The notes under the pieces are model-generated. The model was given only the letters and a program-made list of their open reading frames with translations. It was not told where the DNA came from and made no database searches. A stretch of DNA of 35,265 nt. Source: JAATGA01 sp047605605 (GTDB lineage Bacteria > Pseudomonadota > Alphaproteobacteria > Rhodobacterales > Rhodobacteraceae). The position numbers and the translations under genes were made by a program. This document shows positions 16,023-24,051 of the stretch, in pieces (within the stretch, counting starts at the first letter, position 1; each line of letters starts with the position of its first letter). The stretch lies in the NCBI GenBank assembly GCA_047605605.1, contig JASGFG010000035.1, positions 1 through 35,265 on the forward strand. The letters are read 5' to 3'.

Positions 16023-17228
16023 TCAGCGCAGGCTGGCGCAGAAATCGGCGATGCGGCGGCAGCCTTCGGCCAGTTGCTCGTCCGCCGCGGCGTAGGAGAT
16101 GCGAAACGCCTCTTCCCCGCCAAAGGCCGCGCCGTGAACCGTGGCGACATTGCCGGTCGTCAGCAATTCACTGACGAAATCCTCGTCCGTCGCGATCCGC
16201 TTGCCCGAGGGGGCGGTCTTGCCGATGAACGCCGCGCAGGACGGATAGACGTAGAACGCCCCTTCGGGCGTGTCGCAGGTCATGCCGGGGATGGCGCGCA
16301 GCCGGTCCAGCACCAGCGCCCGACGGCGGGCGAATGCGGCACGGCTTTGGTGAACGTAATCCTGCGGCCCCTCCAGCGCGGCGACCGCCGCCCATTGCGC
16401 GATGGAACAGGCGCCCGAGGTCAGCTGCGTCTGCAACTTGACCATCGCGTCGATCAGGGGCCGCGGCCCCGCTCCATAACCGATGCGCCAGCCGGTCATC
16501 GCATAGGACTTGCTGACCCCGTTCATGGTCAGCGTGCGGTCCCGCAGCACGGGCGCGACCTCGGCCATGGTGGCAAAGTCGATGCCGTCATAGCGCAGGT
16601 GTTCATACATGTCGTCGGTCAGCACCCACACCTGCGGATGGCGTTCCAGCACCTCGGCCAGCGCGCGCAGCTCGGCCGCGGAATAGACCGCGCCGGTGGG
16701 ATTGTTGGGTGTGTTCAGGATCAGCCAGCGGGTGCGGGGCGTGATCGCCCCCTCCAGCGCGGCGGGGTCGACCTTGTGGGCGCGGGCGGGATTGCCCGGC
16801 ACCAGCACCGGCCTCGCTCCGCAATAAGCCGTCAGCTGCGGATAGGACACCCAGCTGGGCGTGGGGATCACCACCTCGTCGCCGGGGTTCAGCGTGGCAA
16901 GCAGCGCATTGGCGATCACCTGCTTGCCCCCGGTGCAGACAATGGTTTCCTCGGGGCGATAGTCCAGCCGGTTCTCTCGCGCGAATTTCGCGGCAATCGC
17001 CTCGCGCAGCGCGGGAATGCCCGGCACGGGGGGATAGCGGGTCTGCCCGCGCCGGATCGCCTGGGCCGCCGCCTCGCCGATATGAGCGGGCGTGTCGAAA
17101 TCCGGCTCGCCTGCGGAAAGGGCGATCACATCCACCCCGGCGGCGCGCAGGTCGCGCGCCTTCTGGGTGATGACGATGGTGGCCGATGCGCCCGTGCGGC
17201 GCAGGGCTTCGGACGGGGCGAAGGTCAT
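16023..17228 (-). CDS. PLP-dependent aminotransferase, class I (aspartate-aminotransferase-like)
   Basis: A 401-residue fold-type I aminotransferase close to the alphaproteobacterial aspartate aminotransferase group. Visible motifs are LSAGEPDFDTPAHI near residue 38, the GGKQVIANALLATLNPGDEV cofactor-phosphate segment, LNTPNNPTGAVYS, DDMYEHLRYD and the PLP lysine Lys240 in SKSYAMTGWRIGY; the substrate-carboxylate arginine is expected in AFRISYA near the end. Family members accept aspartate, aromatic or other amino acids. As last gene of the transporter block it probably acts on a catabolic intermediate or takes up released amino nitrogen; the specific substrate is not inferable. It lies 22 bases after the permease gene. 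Confidence 0.93.
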   Translation of the reverse strand: MTFAPSEALRRTGASATIVITQKARDLRAAGVDVIALSAGEPDFDTPAHIGEAAAQAIRRGQTRYPPVPGIPALREAIAAKFARENRLDYRPEETIVCTGGKQVIANALLATLNPGDEVVIPTPSWVSYPQLTAYCGARPVLVPGNPARAHKVDPAALEGAITPRTRWLILNTPNNPTGAVYSAAELRALAEVLERHPQVWVLTDDMYEHLRYDGIDFATMAEVAPVLRDRTLTMNGVSKSYAMTGWRIGYGAGPRPLIDAMVKLQTQLTSGACSIAQWAAVAALEGPQDYVHQSRAAFARRRALVLDRLRAIPGMTCDTPEGAFYVYPSCAAFIGKTAPSGKRIATDEDFVSELLTTGNVATVHGAAFGGEEAFRISYAAADEQLAEGCRRIADFCASLR

Positions 17229-17250
17229 GGATGTCTCCGGTTTGTGGGGG

Positions 17251-17913
17251 TCAGGTCCGGGCCAGCCGGTTTTCCAGCCGCGCCGCGCCCCAGGACAGGA
17301 CCATCAGGATCGCGATCAGCACGGCGGCCACGGTCGTATAGGCCTCGATCGGGCGCAGATCCTGATCGGCGATCAGCTTGCCGGCATACAGGATCTCGAA
17401 ATAGGCGATGGACGAGGCGACCGTGGTCAGCTTTGCCATCTCGATCGTCTGGGTGGTCAGCGCGGGGATCGTGCGGCGCAGCGCCTGCGGCAGGATGATA
17501 TACCGCATCATGCCGCCCCAGCCCAGGCCGATGGCCTTGGCCCCCTCCCACTGGCCGCGATCCAGCGAGCGGATGCCGGCGCGGTAGATCTCGGCGAAAT
17601 AGGCGCCGCCATACAGCGACAGCGACAGATAGGCGGCCAGGAACGGCGTCGCCTGCATCTTGATCAGCACTGGCATCGCATAAAAGAACCAGAACAGCTG
17701 CACGATATAGGGTATGTTGCGGAAGAAGGCGACAAAGACCGTCGCGGGCCAGTTCAGCAGTCGCCGGGTCGAGATCCGCGCCATGGCGATGACAAAGCCC
17801 ACCACCATCGCCGTCAGGATCGCGGATGCGGCCAGCATCAGCATCCCGCCGATCCCTTCGATCAGGATGTGGCGATAGCGGATGATGGATGAAAAATCCC
17901 AGTGATAGGTCAT
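17251..17913 (-). CDS. Polar amino-acid-type ABC transporter permease (HisM/GlnP family)
   Basis: A 220-residue inner-membrane permease with about five membrane segments. The cytoplasmic EAA loop, which contacts the ATPase, reads GQWEGAKAIGLGWGG followed by RYIILPQALRR. An upstream segment FVAFFRNIPYIVQLFWFFY is typical of the HisM/GlnP family. It is separated from the upstream permease gene by five bases, and the two probably form a heterodimeric channel. The open frame running further upstream to 18408 lies within the other permease gene and is not used; MTYHWDFS at 17913 matches the start of its sister protein. Confidence 0.94.
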   Translation of the reverse strand: MTYHWDFSSIIRYRHILIEGIGGMLMLAASAILTAMVVGFVIAMARISTRRLLNWPATVFVAFFRNIPYIVQLFWFFYAMPVLIKMQATPFLAAYLSLSLYGGAYFAEIYRAGIRSLDRGQWEGAKAIGLGWGGMMRYIILPQALRRTIPALTTQTIEMAKLTTVASSIAYFEILYAGKLIADQDLRPIEAYTTVAAVLIAILMVLSWGAARLENRLART

Positions 17914-17918
17914 CGCCC

Positions 17919-18584
17919 TTACCTCGCCGGAGCGGCCTTGCCGCCCAGAAGTTTCGCCAGCCCGGTGATCGAGAAGATCACCACAAAGAAGATCAGCGCA
18001 GTTGCCGTGAACACCTCCAGCGGGCGGAAGGTCTGGGCCGACAGGGCATTGGCGCGGTAGACCATGTCGCCATAGGCGATCACCGCGGCCAGCGTCGTGG
18101 CCTTTACCAGTTCGGCAAAGCGGATCAGAAACACGGGGATCATGTGCCGCACGGCCTGCGGCAGGATGATATAGCGGATGGTCGCGGGCTTGGTCAGGCC
18201 AATGGCGGCTCCCGCCTCCCATTGGCCGCGGCCGATGGCCTGCATCCCGGCGCGGAACACCTCGGCCATATAGGCGGCCGATTGCAGCCCGATGGCAAGA
18301 AAGGCGGCGCCGAAGGCATCGAGGTTGACGCGCGCCAGGATCGGAAAGGCGAAATAGAACCAGACGATCAGCACCAGCGCCGGGGCCGCGCGGAAAAAGT
18401 CGATCCACAGCGTCGCGGGCAGGCGCAGCGCCCGCACCGGCGACATCCGCATCACCGCCAGCAGCAACCCCAGAGGCAGCGCCAGCGCCAGGCAGGCCAG
18501 CGTCAGAAGCGCCGTGCCCTGAAGCCCTTCCGCCAGCTGGCCGATGTTGCGCCAGACGGCCGAGAAATCCCAGGCGTAGTTCAT
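17919..18584 (-). CDS. Polar amino-acid-type ABC transporter permease (HisQ/GlnP family)
   Basis: A 221-residue permease, sister to the one encoded next. It has a similar start (MNYAWDFSAVW), the family segment LWIDFFRAAPALVLIVWFYF and the EAA loop GQWEAGAAIGLTKPA followed by RYIILPQAVRH. About five hydrophobic segments span the inner membrane. It lies 57 bases downstream of the solute-binding protein gene, in the same transcript. Together with the ATPase and binding protein it makes a complete importer for polar amino acids or similar charged compounds. Confidence 0.94.
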   Translation of the reverse strand: MNYAWDFSAVWRNIGQLAEGLQGTALLTLACLALALPLGLLLAVMRMSPVRALRLPATLWIDFFRAAPALVLIVWFYFAFPILARVNLDAFGAAFLAIGLQSAAYMAEVFRAGMQAIGRGQWEAGAAIGLTKPATIRYIILPQAVRHMIPVFLIRFAELVKATTLAAVIAYGDMVYRANALSAQTFRPLEVFTATALIFFVVIFSITGLAKLLGGKAAPAR

Positions 18585-18641
18585 CTTTCGCTCCTCCTCG
18601 GGGGGTAAGCCCCGCCGGTCTGCCCGGCGGGGCGGGGCGGA

Positions 18642-19511
18642 TCAGCGCAGCAGCACTTCGCGCCGGGTGGACACGGCGGTTTCGGGATCAAGCCCGCGCC
18701 AGGCCAGGAAGTCGCGATAGAACCCGTCGGTGGTGCCATTGTCGTAGTAATAGGTCACGGCGACCTGAAGGTAGTCGCGCCACCGCTTGTCGGCCTCCTT
18801 GCGGATGCCGGCGCCGGTGGAATAGGCCTGCACCGGGGTGGGCACCAGCGTCTTGCCGACGCCCAGACGGGTGCGGGCCACGTCGGCGTTCGGGCCGGTG
18901 CCGGTCGACCCCATGATCCGCCCCGCCTGGAAGGCGGCGATCACTTCGGACGATTGCTGAAAGGTGACGATATTCGCCTTGGGCGTATATTTCTCCAGCG
19001 CGCGGACAAAGGTGGTGCCGGTGACGGCGCCGAACGTGTATTGCGGGTCGTTCATTTCGGCCCAGGTGGTCGGCTTGAAATCCTCGGGCACCAGAAGCGC
19101 CACCGGATACCACAGGATCGGCCCGGCAAAGTCGATGGCCAGCGCGCGTTCGGGCGTGGCGTCCAGCACGAACATGAAGTCGAACTGGTTGGCCTGAAGC
19201 CCGGCCACCGCATTGCCCCAGGTGGTTTCCACCACTTCGAGCTTTACCCCCATGGCGTCGGCGATGGATTTGCCCAGCTGCACCGACACGCCGCGCCAGA
19301 CGGTATCGCCGGATTTGTAGGCGCCGGGGCCTTCCTCGCCCGAGGCATCCTTGAAGCACCAGGGTTCCGACTGCGCGCAGCCAAGGCGCAAGGTCTTGGT
19401 TTCAAAGATCTGGTCCCAGGTGGATTTCTCCTGCGCCTGCGTGGCGGCGGCAGGCAAAAGCGAGAGCGTGACCGCAGCAAGCGCGGCCTTGAGGCAGTTT
19501 GCGATTTTCAT
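18642..19511 (-). CDS. Periplasmic solute-binding protein of the amino-acid-type ABC importer
   Basis: A 289-residue family 3 solute-binding protein. The N-terminus MKIANCLKAALAAVTLSLLPA is a Sec signal peptide with probable cleavage after TQA near residue 26. The mature part has the two-lobed family pattern: LRLGCAQSEPWCFKDAS, VSVQLGKSIADAMGVKLEVVE, the hallmark GLQANQFDFMFVLDATPERA and the hinge-crossing GAVTGTTFVRALEKY. Two cysteines near the mature N-terminus (in CAQSEPWC) could form a disulfide in the periplasm. The ligand is not predictable, but neighbouring catabolic genes suggest that it binds the compound degraded by this island. Confidence 0.93.
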   Translation of the reverse strand: MKIANCLKAALAAVTLSLLPAAATQAQEKSTWDQIFETKTLRLGCAQSEPWCFKDASGEEGPGAYKSGDTVWRGVSVQLGKSIADAMGVKLEVVETTWGNAVAGLQANQFDFMFVLDATPERALAIDFAGPILWYPVALLVPEDFKPTTWAEMNDPQYTFGAVTGTTFVRALEKYTPKANIVTFQQSSEVIAAFQAGRIMGSTGTGPNADVARTRLGVGKTLVPTPVQAYSTGAGIRKEADKRWRDYLQVAVTYYYDNGTTDGFYRDFLAWRGLDPETAVSTRREVLLR

Positions 19512-19561
19512 CTCTGATCCCTGTCAGTGAAGGGGTTGAAGCCGCGGCCGGTGCTGTTTCT

Positions 19562-21883
19562 TCATCCTGTTCGCCCACCCGCCAGAACGGCGAACAGTTT
19601 GGCGGCGGTGAACGGCATCTGAAGCGCGGATGTGTCGTATCCGGCCAGCGCGTCCATCACCGCATTGGCAATCGTGGGGGGCGCGGCAATGGTACCCGCC
19701 TCGCCACAGCCCTTGACGCCCATCGGATTGGTGCGGCAGGGGATTTCCACGAAATCGAGGTCGAAGTCGACGAAATCGTCGGCCTTCGGACAGCAGTAAT
19801 CCATCAAAGATCCGGTCAGCGGTTGTGCGGTGTCGGGGTCATAGATCACCTCTTCCATCAGCGCCTGGCCGATGCCCTGCGCCAGACCGCCATGGAACTG
19901 GCCCAGAACCAGTTCGGGGTTCTGGATCGTGCCCACGTCGTTGACGGCGGTATAGCGGACCAGCCGGATTTCCGCCGTCGCCGTGTCGATTTCCACCTGC
20001 GCGACATGGCATCCGTTGGGAAAGGTCGGGCGGTCGGGCTTGTAGTTCGCCTGCGCGGCCAGCCCCGGTTCCATCCCCTTGGGCAGTTGCGGCGGGTTGA
20101 ACGCGGCGCGGATGCAATCGGCCAGCCGAAGGCTCTGGTTCGTGCCGACGCGCAGGAACAGATCGCCGTCCTGGCGCAGATCGGCCTCGGCGCAGTGCAG
20201 AAGATGCGCGGCGATGGCCCGCAGCTTGGCCTGAACCCGCCCCGTCGCCAGAAAGACGGCATTGCCCCCCACGGCCAGCGCCCGCGACCCGCCGGTGCCG
20301 CGCCCAAAGGCCACCTGATCGGTGTCGCCCTGCACCACTCGGATCAGGGCGCGGTCCAGCCCAAGGTTGCGCGCGACGATATTGGCATAGGCCGTCTCGT
20401 GCCCCTGCCCGTTGGTCTGCGACCCGACGAACAGCACCGCTGACCCGGACGGATCAAACCGCAGCTCGGCAAATTCGTCCATTCCCCGCCCGCAACGGTC
20501 GATGAAATAGGACAGGCCAAAGCCCAGCAGTTTGCCCCCGGCCGCGGCGCGGGCCTTGGCCCCGGCACGGTCGGCATAACCCGACCGTTCCACCGCACGC
20601 GCCGTCAGCGCGGCGAAATCGCCGTCGTCATAGATCTGCCCCGTGACGGTCGTGAACGGCATGGCGGCGCGCGGAATGTAGTTCTGCTTGCGCAACTCGA
20701 CCGGATCGCGCCCCAGCTCTCGCGCGGCGGCATCGACCAGACGCTCCACCGCATAGATGACCTCGGGCCGCCCGGCGCCGCGATAGGAATCGGTCGGCAG
20801 CGTATTGGTGAACACGCCCCGCACCCGGACATGCACCGCCCCGATGTCATAGACCGCCGGATGCAGCCCGTCGCCCGCCACCGTGGCGATGTTCGGCCCG
20901 TGCTGGCCCGGATAGGCGCCCACATCCGACAGACAGTCAAAGCGCATCGCCAGAAACCTGCCCGCCGCGTCCAGCGCCAGTTCGGCGTGACAGCCCTGCC
21001 CGCGGCCCTGGGTGTCGGAAACCAGCGCCTCGCCCCGTTCGGACGCCCATTTCACCGGCCGCCCGACCCGCGCCGCCGCCATCAGCACCAGCGCATATTC
21101 CTGATAGGCAAAGATCTTTGGCCCGAAGGCCCCGCCGACATCCGGGGTGATGACGCGCATCCGCCCCTCGGGGATGCCAAAGACGTTTTGGCACAGGATG
21201 CGCCGGATCGCATGGCCGCCTTGCGACGAGACATGCAGGGTGAACCTGTCCTCACGCGGGTCGTATTCGCCGATCGCGCCCCGCGGCTCCAGCGCCAGAC
21301 CGGCGACGCGGTTGTTCATCAGGTCGATGGAAACCACCCGGTCGGCCGTGTCGAACGCCGCCTGAACCGCCGCCGCATCGCCCGAATGCCAATCGAAGCT
21401 CAGGTTGTCGGGCGCCTGATCCCACAGCGTCACCTCGCCCGACAGCGCCTGGTCCACCGTCGCGCAGACTGGCAGCGGGTCGTAGTCGACGAAAACCGCC
21501 TCGGCCGCCTCTTTCGCGATGGCGCGATCCTCGGCGATCACCACGGCGACGGGTTCGCCCACATGGCGCACCTCATCCGCCGCAAGGATCGGGCGGGCGG
21601 GCAGAAAGGGCCGCGCCCAGTCCCATTTGCCGATCTCGGCCAGACAGGGCAGCGGGCGGGCGTTGAATTCGGCCAGATCGTCCGCGGTCAGGACTGCCAG
21701 AACCCCCGGCATGGCCAGCGCCTCGGCGGTGTCCACCGCCAGCACCCTTGCCCGCCCGTGGGGCGAGCGCACAACCGCCATCGCCACGCATCCCTGCGGC
21801 CGGATATCGTCGAGATAGCGCCCCTGCCCCCGCAGAAAGCGCCGATCCTCGATCCGGTGGGCGGTTTGCGCGACCCCTTCCAT
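19562..21883 (-). CDS. Molybdenum hydroxylase, large molybdopterin-binding subunit (CoxL/XdhA-like)
   Basis: A 773-residue catalytic subunit of the xanthine dehydrogenase/CO dehydrogenase family, which hydroxylates a carbon with oxygen from water at a molybdenum site. The N-terminus (RFLRGQGRYLDD) is typical. The molybdopterin segment GGAFGPK is near residue 250, the active-site loop reads SYRGAGRPE (Tyr367), and the catalytic glutamate Glu728 lies in KGCGEAGT. The loop is the RGAGR type, not the CSFR loop of true CO dehydrogenase, so another substrate such as an N-heterocycle is expected. The gene sits between the ABC ATPase gene (6 bases) and the binding-protein gene (50 bases), about 11 kb from its probable FAD and 2Fe-2S partners at 7286-8571. 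Confidence 0.93.
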   Translation of the reverse strand: MEGVAQTAHRIEDRRFLRGQGRYLDDIRPQGCVAMAVVRSPHGRARVLAVDTAEALAMPGVLAVLTADDLAEFNARPLPCLAEIGKWDWARPFLPARPILAADEVRHVGEPVAVVIAEDRAIAKEAAEAVFVDYDPLPVCATVDQALSGEVTLWDQAPDNLSFDWHSGDAAAVQAAFDTADRVVSIDLMNNRVAGLALEPRGAIGEYDPREDRFTLHVSSQGGHAIRRILCQNVFGIPEGRMRVITPDVGGAFGPKIFAYQEYALVLMAAARVGRPVKWASERGEALVSDTQGRGQGCHAELALDAAGRFLAMRFDCLSDVGAYPGQHGPNIATVAGDGLHPAVYDIGAVHVRVRGVFTNTLPTDSYRGAGRPEVIYAVERLVDAAARELGRDPVELRKQNYIPRAAMPFTTVTGQIYDDGDFAALTARAVERSGYADRAGAKARAAAGGKLLGFGLSYFIDRCGRGMDEFAELRFDPSGSAVLFVGSQTNGQGHETAYANIVARNLGLDRALIRVVQGDTDQVAFGRGTGGSRALAVGGNAVFLATGRVQAKLRAIAAHLLHCAEADLRQDGDLFLRVGTNQSLRLADCIRAAFNPPQLPKGMEPGLAAQANYKPDRPTFPNGCHVAQVEIDTATAEIRLVRYTAVNDVGTIQNPELVLGQFHGGLAQGIGQALMEEVIYDPDTAQPLTGSLMDYCCPKADDFVDFDLDFVEIPCRTNPMGVKGCGEAGTIAAPPTIANAVMDALAGYDTSALQMPFTAAKLFAVLAGGRTG

Positions 21884-21889
21884 GGCGGA

Positions 21890-22696
21890 TCAGGCGGCGT
21901 CGGTCCGCGCGGCGGCTTCGGCGACCGCCTCGGGGATACGGAATTGCGAATGGCTGGCAAGAAAGGCGCGCATCCGTTCGGTCCTGGGGTTGACCAGAAT
22001 TTCGTGCGGGGCGCCCTGTTCGTGGATCTTGCCGTCATGCAGAAAGACCACGCGGGTCGCGACGTTATAGGCAAAGCCCAGTTCGTGCGTGACGATCATC
22101 ATCGTCATGCCTTCGTCGGCCAGGGCGCGCATGGATTGCAGCACCTCGCCCACCAGTTCGGGATCCAGCGCGCTGGTCGGTTCGTCGAACAGCATCAGCG
22201 TCGGCTGCATCGCCACGGCGCGGGCGATGGCGACGCGCTGCTGCTGCCCGCCCGACAACCCGCCGGGATAGCGGTCGGCCTTGTCGCCCATGCCGACACG
22301 GGCAAGGCAATCGAGCGCGATCTTGCGGGCCTGATCGGCGGGCATCCTGCGCACCTTCAGCAGCCCCAGCGTGACATTCTGTTCGACCGTCAGATGCGGG
22401 AACAGGTTGAACTGCTGGAACACCATGCCGACCTTGCTGCGCACCCGCACCTGTTCAGCCGCCGGATATTCCGCACGCTCGCCCGAGATGGTGCCAACGC
22501 GCTGTCCCTCAAGGTAGATCGCACCACCGTCCGGTATCTCCAGAAGGTTGACGCAGCGCAGCATCGTCGACTTCCCCGACCCGGAGGAGCCGAGGATCAC
22601 CACCACCTCGCCCCGGTTGACGGTAAGGTCGATTCCCTTCAGGACACGCGTGGCGCCAAAGTCCTTGACCAGATTGTCGATGCGCATGATCTGCAC
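21890..22696 (-). CDS. Polar amino-acid-type ABC transporter ATPase (GlnQ/HisP family)
   Basis: A 268-residue cytoplasmic ATPase that powers the importer. Walker A GSSGSGKST is at residues 36-44, the Q-loop in GMVFQQFNLFPHLT, the signature LSGGQQQR at 147-154, Walker B plus catalytic glutamate in LMLFDEPTSALD, and the switch histidine in VTHELGFA. A GTG start at 22696 is chosen because AGGAGGT lies seven bases upstream; the ATG at 22687 would be 16 bases away. It is the first gene of block d, whose unusual second gene is the molybdenum-hydroxylase large subunit. Confidence 0.95.
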   Translation of the reverse strand: MQIMRIDNLVKDFGATRVLKGIDLTVNRGEVVVILGSSGSGKSTMLRCVNLLEIPDGGAIYLEGQRVGTISGERAEYPAAEQVRVRSKVGMVFQQFNLFPHLTVEQNVTLGLLKVRRMPADQARKIALDCLARVGMGDKADRYPGGLSGGQQQRVAIARAVAMQPTLMLFDEPTSALDPELVGEVLQSMRALADEGMTMMIVTHELGFAYNVATRVVFLHDGKIHEQGAPHEILVNPRTERMRAFLASHSQFRIPEAVAEAAARTDAA

Positions 22697-22703
22697 GGGA
22701 CGG

Positions 22704-22710
22704 ACCTCCT
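22704..22710 (-). promoter_or_regulatory. Ribosome-binding site that sets the GTG start of the ATPase gene
   Basis: On the minus strand these bases read AGGAGGT, a full Shine-Dalgarno match. Seven bases separate it from GTG 22696, which favours that start over the ATG nine bases further in. Confidence 0.75.
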
Positions 22711-22748
22711 GCCTGTATACGCCAAGGATCGCGCAATCGGCATGTCTC

Positions 22749-22754
22749 TGTCAA
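22749..22754 (-). promoter_or_regulatory. Possible -35 element of the transporter block
   Basis: The minus strand reads a consensus TTGACA here, 52 bases before the ATPase start and six bases downstream of operator copy 3 in the direction of transcription. No good -10 element is found at 16-18 bases, so the promoter is only half supported. Confidence 0.3.
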
Positions 22755-22760
22755 TCATTT

Positions 22761-22778
22761 TTCGCACGTTTGTGCGAT
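22761..22778. promoter_or_regulatory. Predicted IclR-type operator, copy 3
   Basis: TTCGCACG-TT-TGTGCGAT is an 8-2-8 inverted repeat with two pairs broken. It matches copies 1 and 2 in layout and core and lies between the divergent ATPase gene and the IclR-family regulator gene (103 bases to the latter). That position fits control of the transporter block and autoregulation. Confidence 0.68.
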
Positions 22779-22881
22779 TTTGAGATTCCACTTGCGGAAC
22801 GCATCTTGCATCGGGTTGCGCGAGGCCGCTATTCCCCGCTAGGATAAGGCGTTTTCCCGCGCCGGGCGCAAGGAGTTTCCC

Positions 22882-23763
22882 ATGGCGAAAAGTGTTACCC
22901 CTGTCCGGCGAACCACGGCCTCGCGCAAACCGGCGGCCGCGCCGGGCAAGATCAAGGCGGCGGATTTCGTCTCGGCTCTGGCGCGGGGAATCGAGGTGCT
23001 GCGGCTTTTCTCCGAGGAACAGCCCCAGATCACCACCAGCGAGGTCGCGGAAAAGACCGGGCTCAGCCGCGCCGCCGCGCGCCGGTTCCTGCTGACGCTG
23101 ACGGAACTGGGCTATCTTCAGGTCGAACAGGAATCCTTCCGCCCGCTGCCAAAGCTGCTGGAGTTGGGGTATTCCTATCTGTCCACCTGGAATTTCCGCG
23201 AAACGGTGCAGCCCTATCTGCGGCAGGCCGTGGACGAGTTGCACGAGAACTGTTCCTTTGGCGTGCTGGACGGGGGCGACATCGTCTATCTGGCGCGGGC
23301 AGAGGCGCGGCGCATCGTGCAGAGCATCACCATTTCGGTCGGCACGCGGGTGCCTGCGGCGGTGTCGGCCATGGGGCGCGTGCTGCTGGCACACCTGCCG
23401 CCCGAGGAACTCGACCGGCTGATGTCGGACCACCTGCTGCGGGCGATGACCTCGCGCACGATCACCGACCCGGTGCTGTTCCGCGAACGGCTGGCCCGCG
23501 TGCGCGAACAGGGCTACGCGCTGGTCGAGGGCGAGTTCGAGGAGGGGCTGATCTCGGTCGCCGTGCCGGTCTTTTCCTCGGCGGGCCGCGCGATCGCGGC
23601 GATCAACGTCGGGACCCCGCGTTCGCGGGCGACCGCGGAACAGCTGGTGTCGGAATTCCTGCCGGTGATCCAGCGCACCGCCGCCGACATCTCGCGCGCC
23701 TTCGCCATCCGCCCTCGGCGCGAGGAGGACGAGTTGATCGTCCGGCTGGCATCTTCGCGATAG
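22882..23763 (+). CDS. IclR-family transcriptional regulator (PcaR/PobR-like)
   Basis: A 293-residue regulator. After a basic, flexible N-terminal tail of about 25 residues comes the winged helix-turn-helix (residues about 28-90: ALARGIEVLRLFSEE, TTSEVAEKTGLSRAAARRFLL, LTELGYLQV), then the effector domain (about 100-280, with a VGTRVPAAVSAMGRVLLAHL segment typical of the family). The subgroup with a long N-terminal tail and the ALARGIEVL start resembles PcaR/PobR regulators of catabolic genes. AAGGAG (22870-22875) precedes ATG 22882. It diverges from the transporter block, and three matching palindromes in the island are its likely targets. Effector and activator/repressor mode are unknown; copy 1 geometry suggests repression. 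Confidence 0.93.
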   Translation: MAKSVTPVRRTTASRKPAAAPGKIKAADFVSALARGIEVLRLFSEEQPQITTSEVAEKTGLSRAAARRFLLTLTELGYLQVEQESFRPLPKLLELGYSYLSTWNFRETVQPYLRQAVDELHENCSFGVLDGGDIVYLARAEARRIVQSITISVGTRVPAAVSAMGRVLLAHLPPEELDRLMSDHLLRAMTSRTITDPVLFRERLARVREQGYALVEGEFEEGLISVAVPVFSSAGRAIAAINVGTPRSRATAEQLVSEFLPVIQRTAADISRAFAIRPRREEDELIVRLASSR

Positions 23764-24051
23764 ATCCGGCGCGTGGGTTATGCGAAATTTTCGGTTGGCG
23801 GCTCCCGCACGGCCAGCGGAACACTGGGCCGCGCGCTGTCACGAACCCGCGCTTTGAAACTGCGTTCCGGCAAGGGCGGAAGGTCCGCCGCTTTCGTCGG
23901 GCCTGTCGCGCTCATAGCCCCAGTCACGACCGAATCGAGAAAGGGAACAGCGAAACAGCCCTTCCTTTGCCAGAGACAGAAGCGACCACGTTTTTGAAAC
24001 CGCGGCTGTGGAACGCCTTGCCGCCCCGCCGCATCCCATCGCGCCGGCGGT
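23764..24051. other. Gene-free convergent gap with a possible dispersed-repeat remnant
   Basis: The gap separates the IclR gene (plus) from xseA (minus). No gene is convincing. On the minus strand one frame between about 23945 and 23778 reads MSATGPTKAADLPPLPERSF and ends in PTENFA. From memory similar strings occur in small hypothetical proteins annotated between genes in Paracoccus-like genomes, which would suggest a dispersed noncoding repeat and not a protein. This recollection is unverified. No clear intrinsic terminator was seen. Confidence 0.4.

Noticed and set aside
19562..21883. Annotation as aerobic CO dehydrogenase large subunit
   Set aside because: The active-site loop is SYRGAGR and not the CSFR loop of genuine CO dehydrogenase.
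22882..23763. Idea that the IclR protein controls acetate metabolism as in E. coli
   Set aside because: The neighbours are catabolic oxidase and transporter genes, and the shared palindromes differ from the E. coli IclR site; PcaR/PobR-like is the better description.
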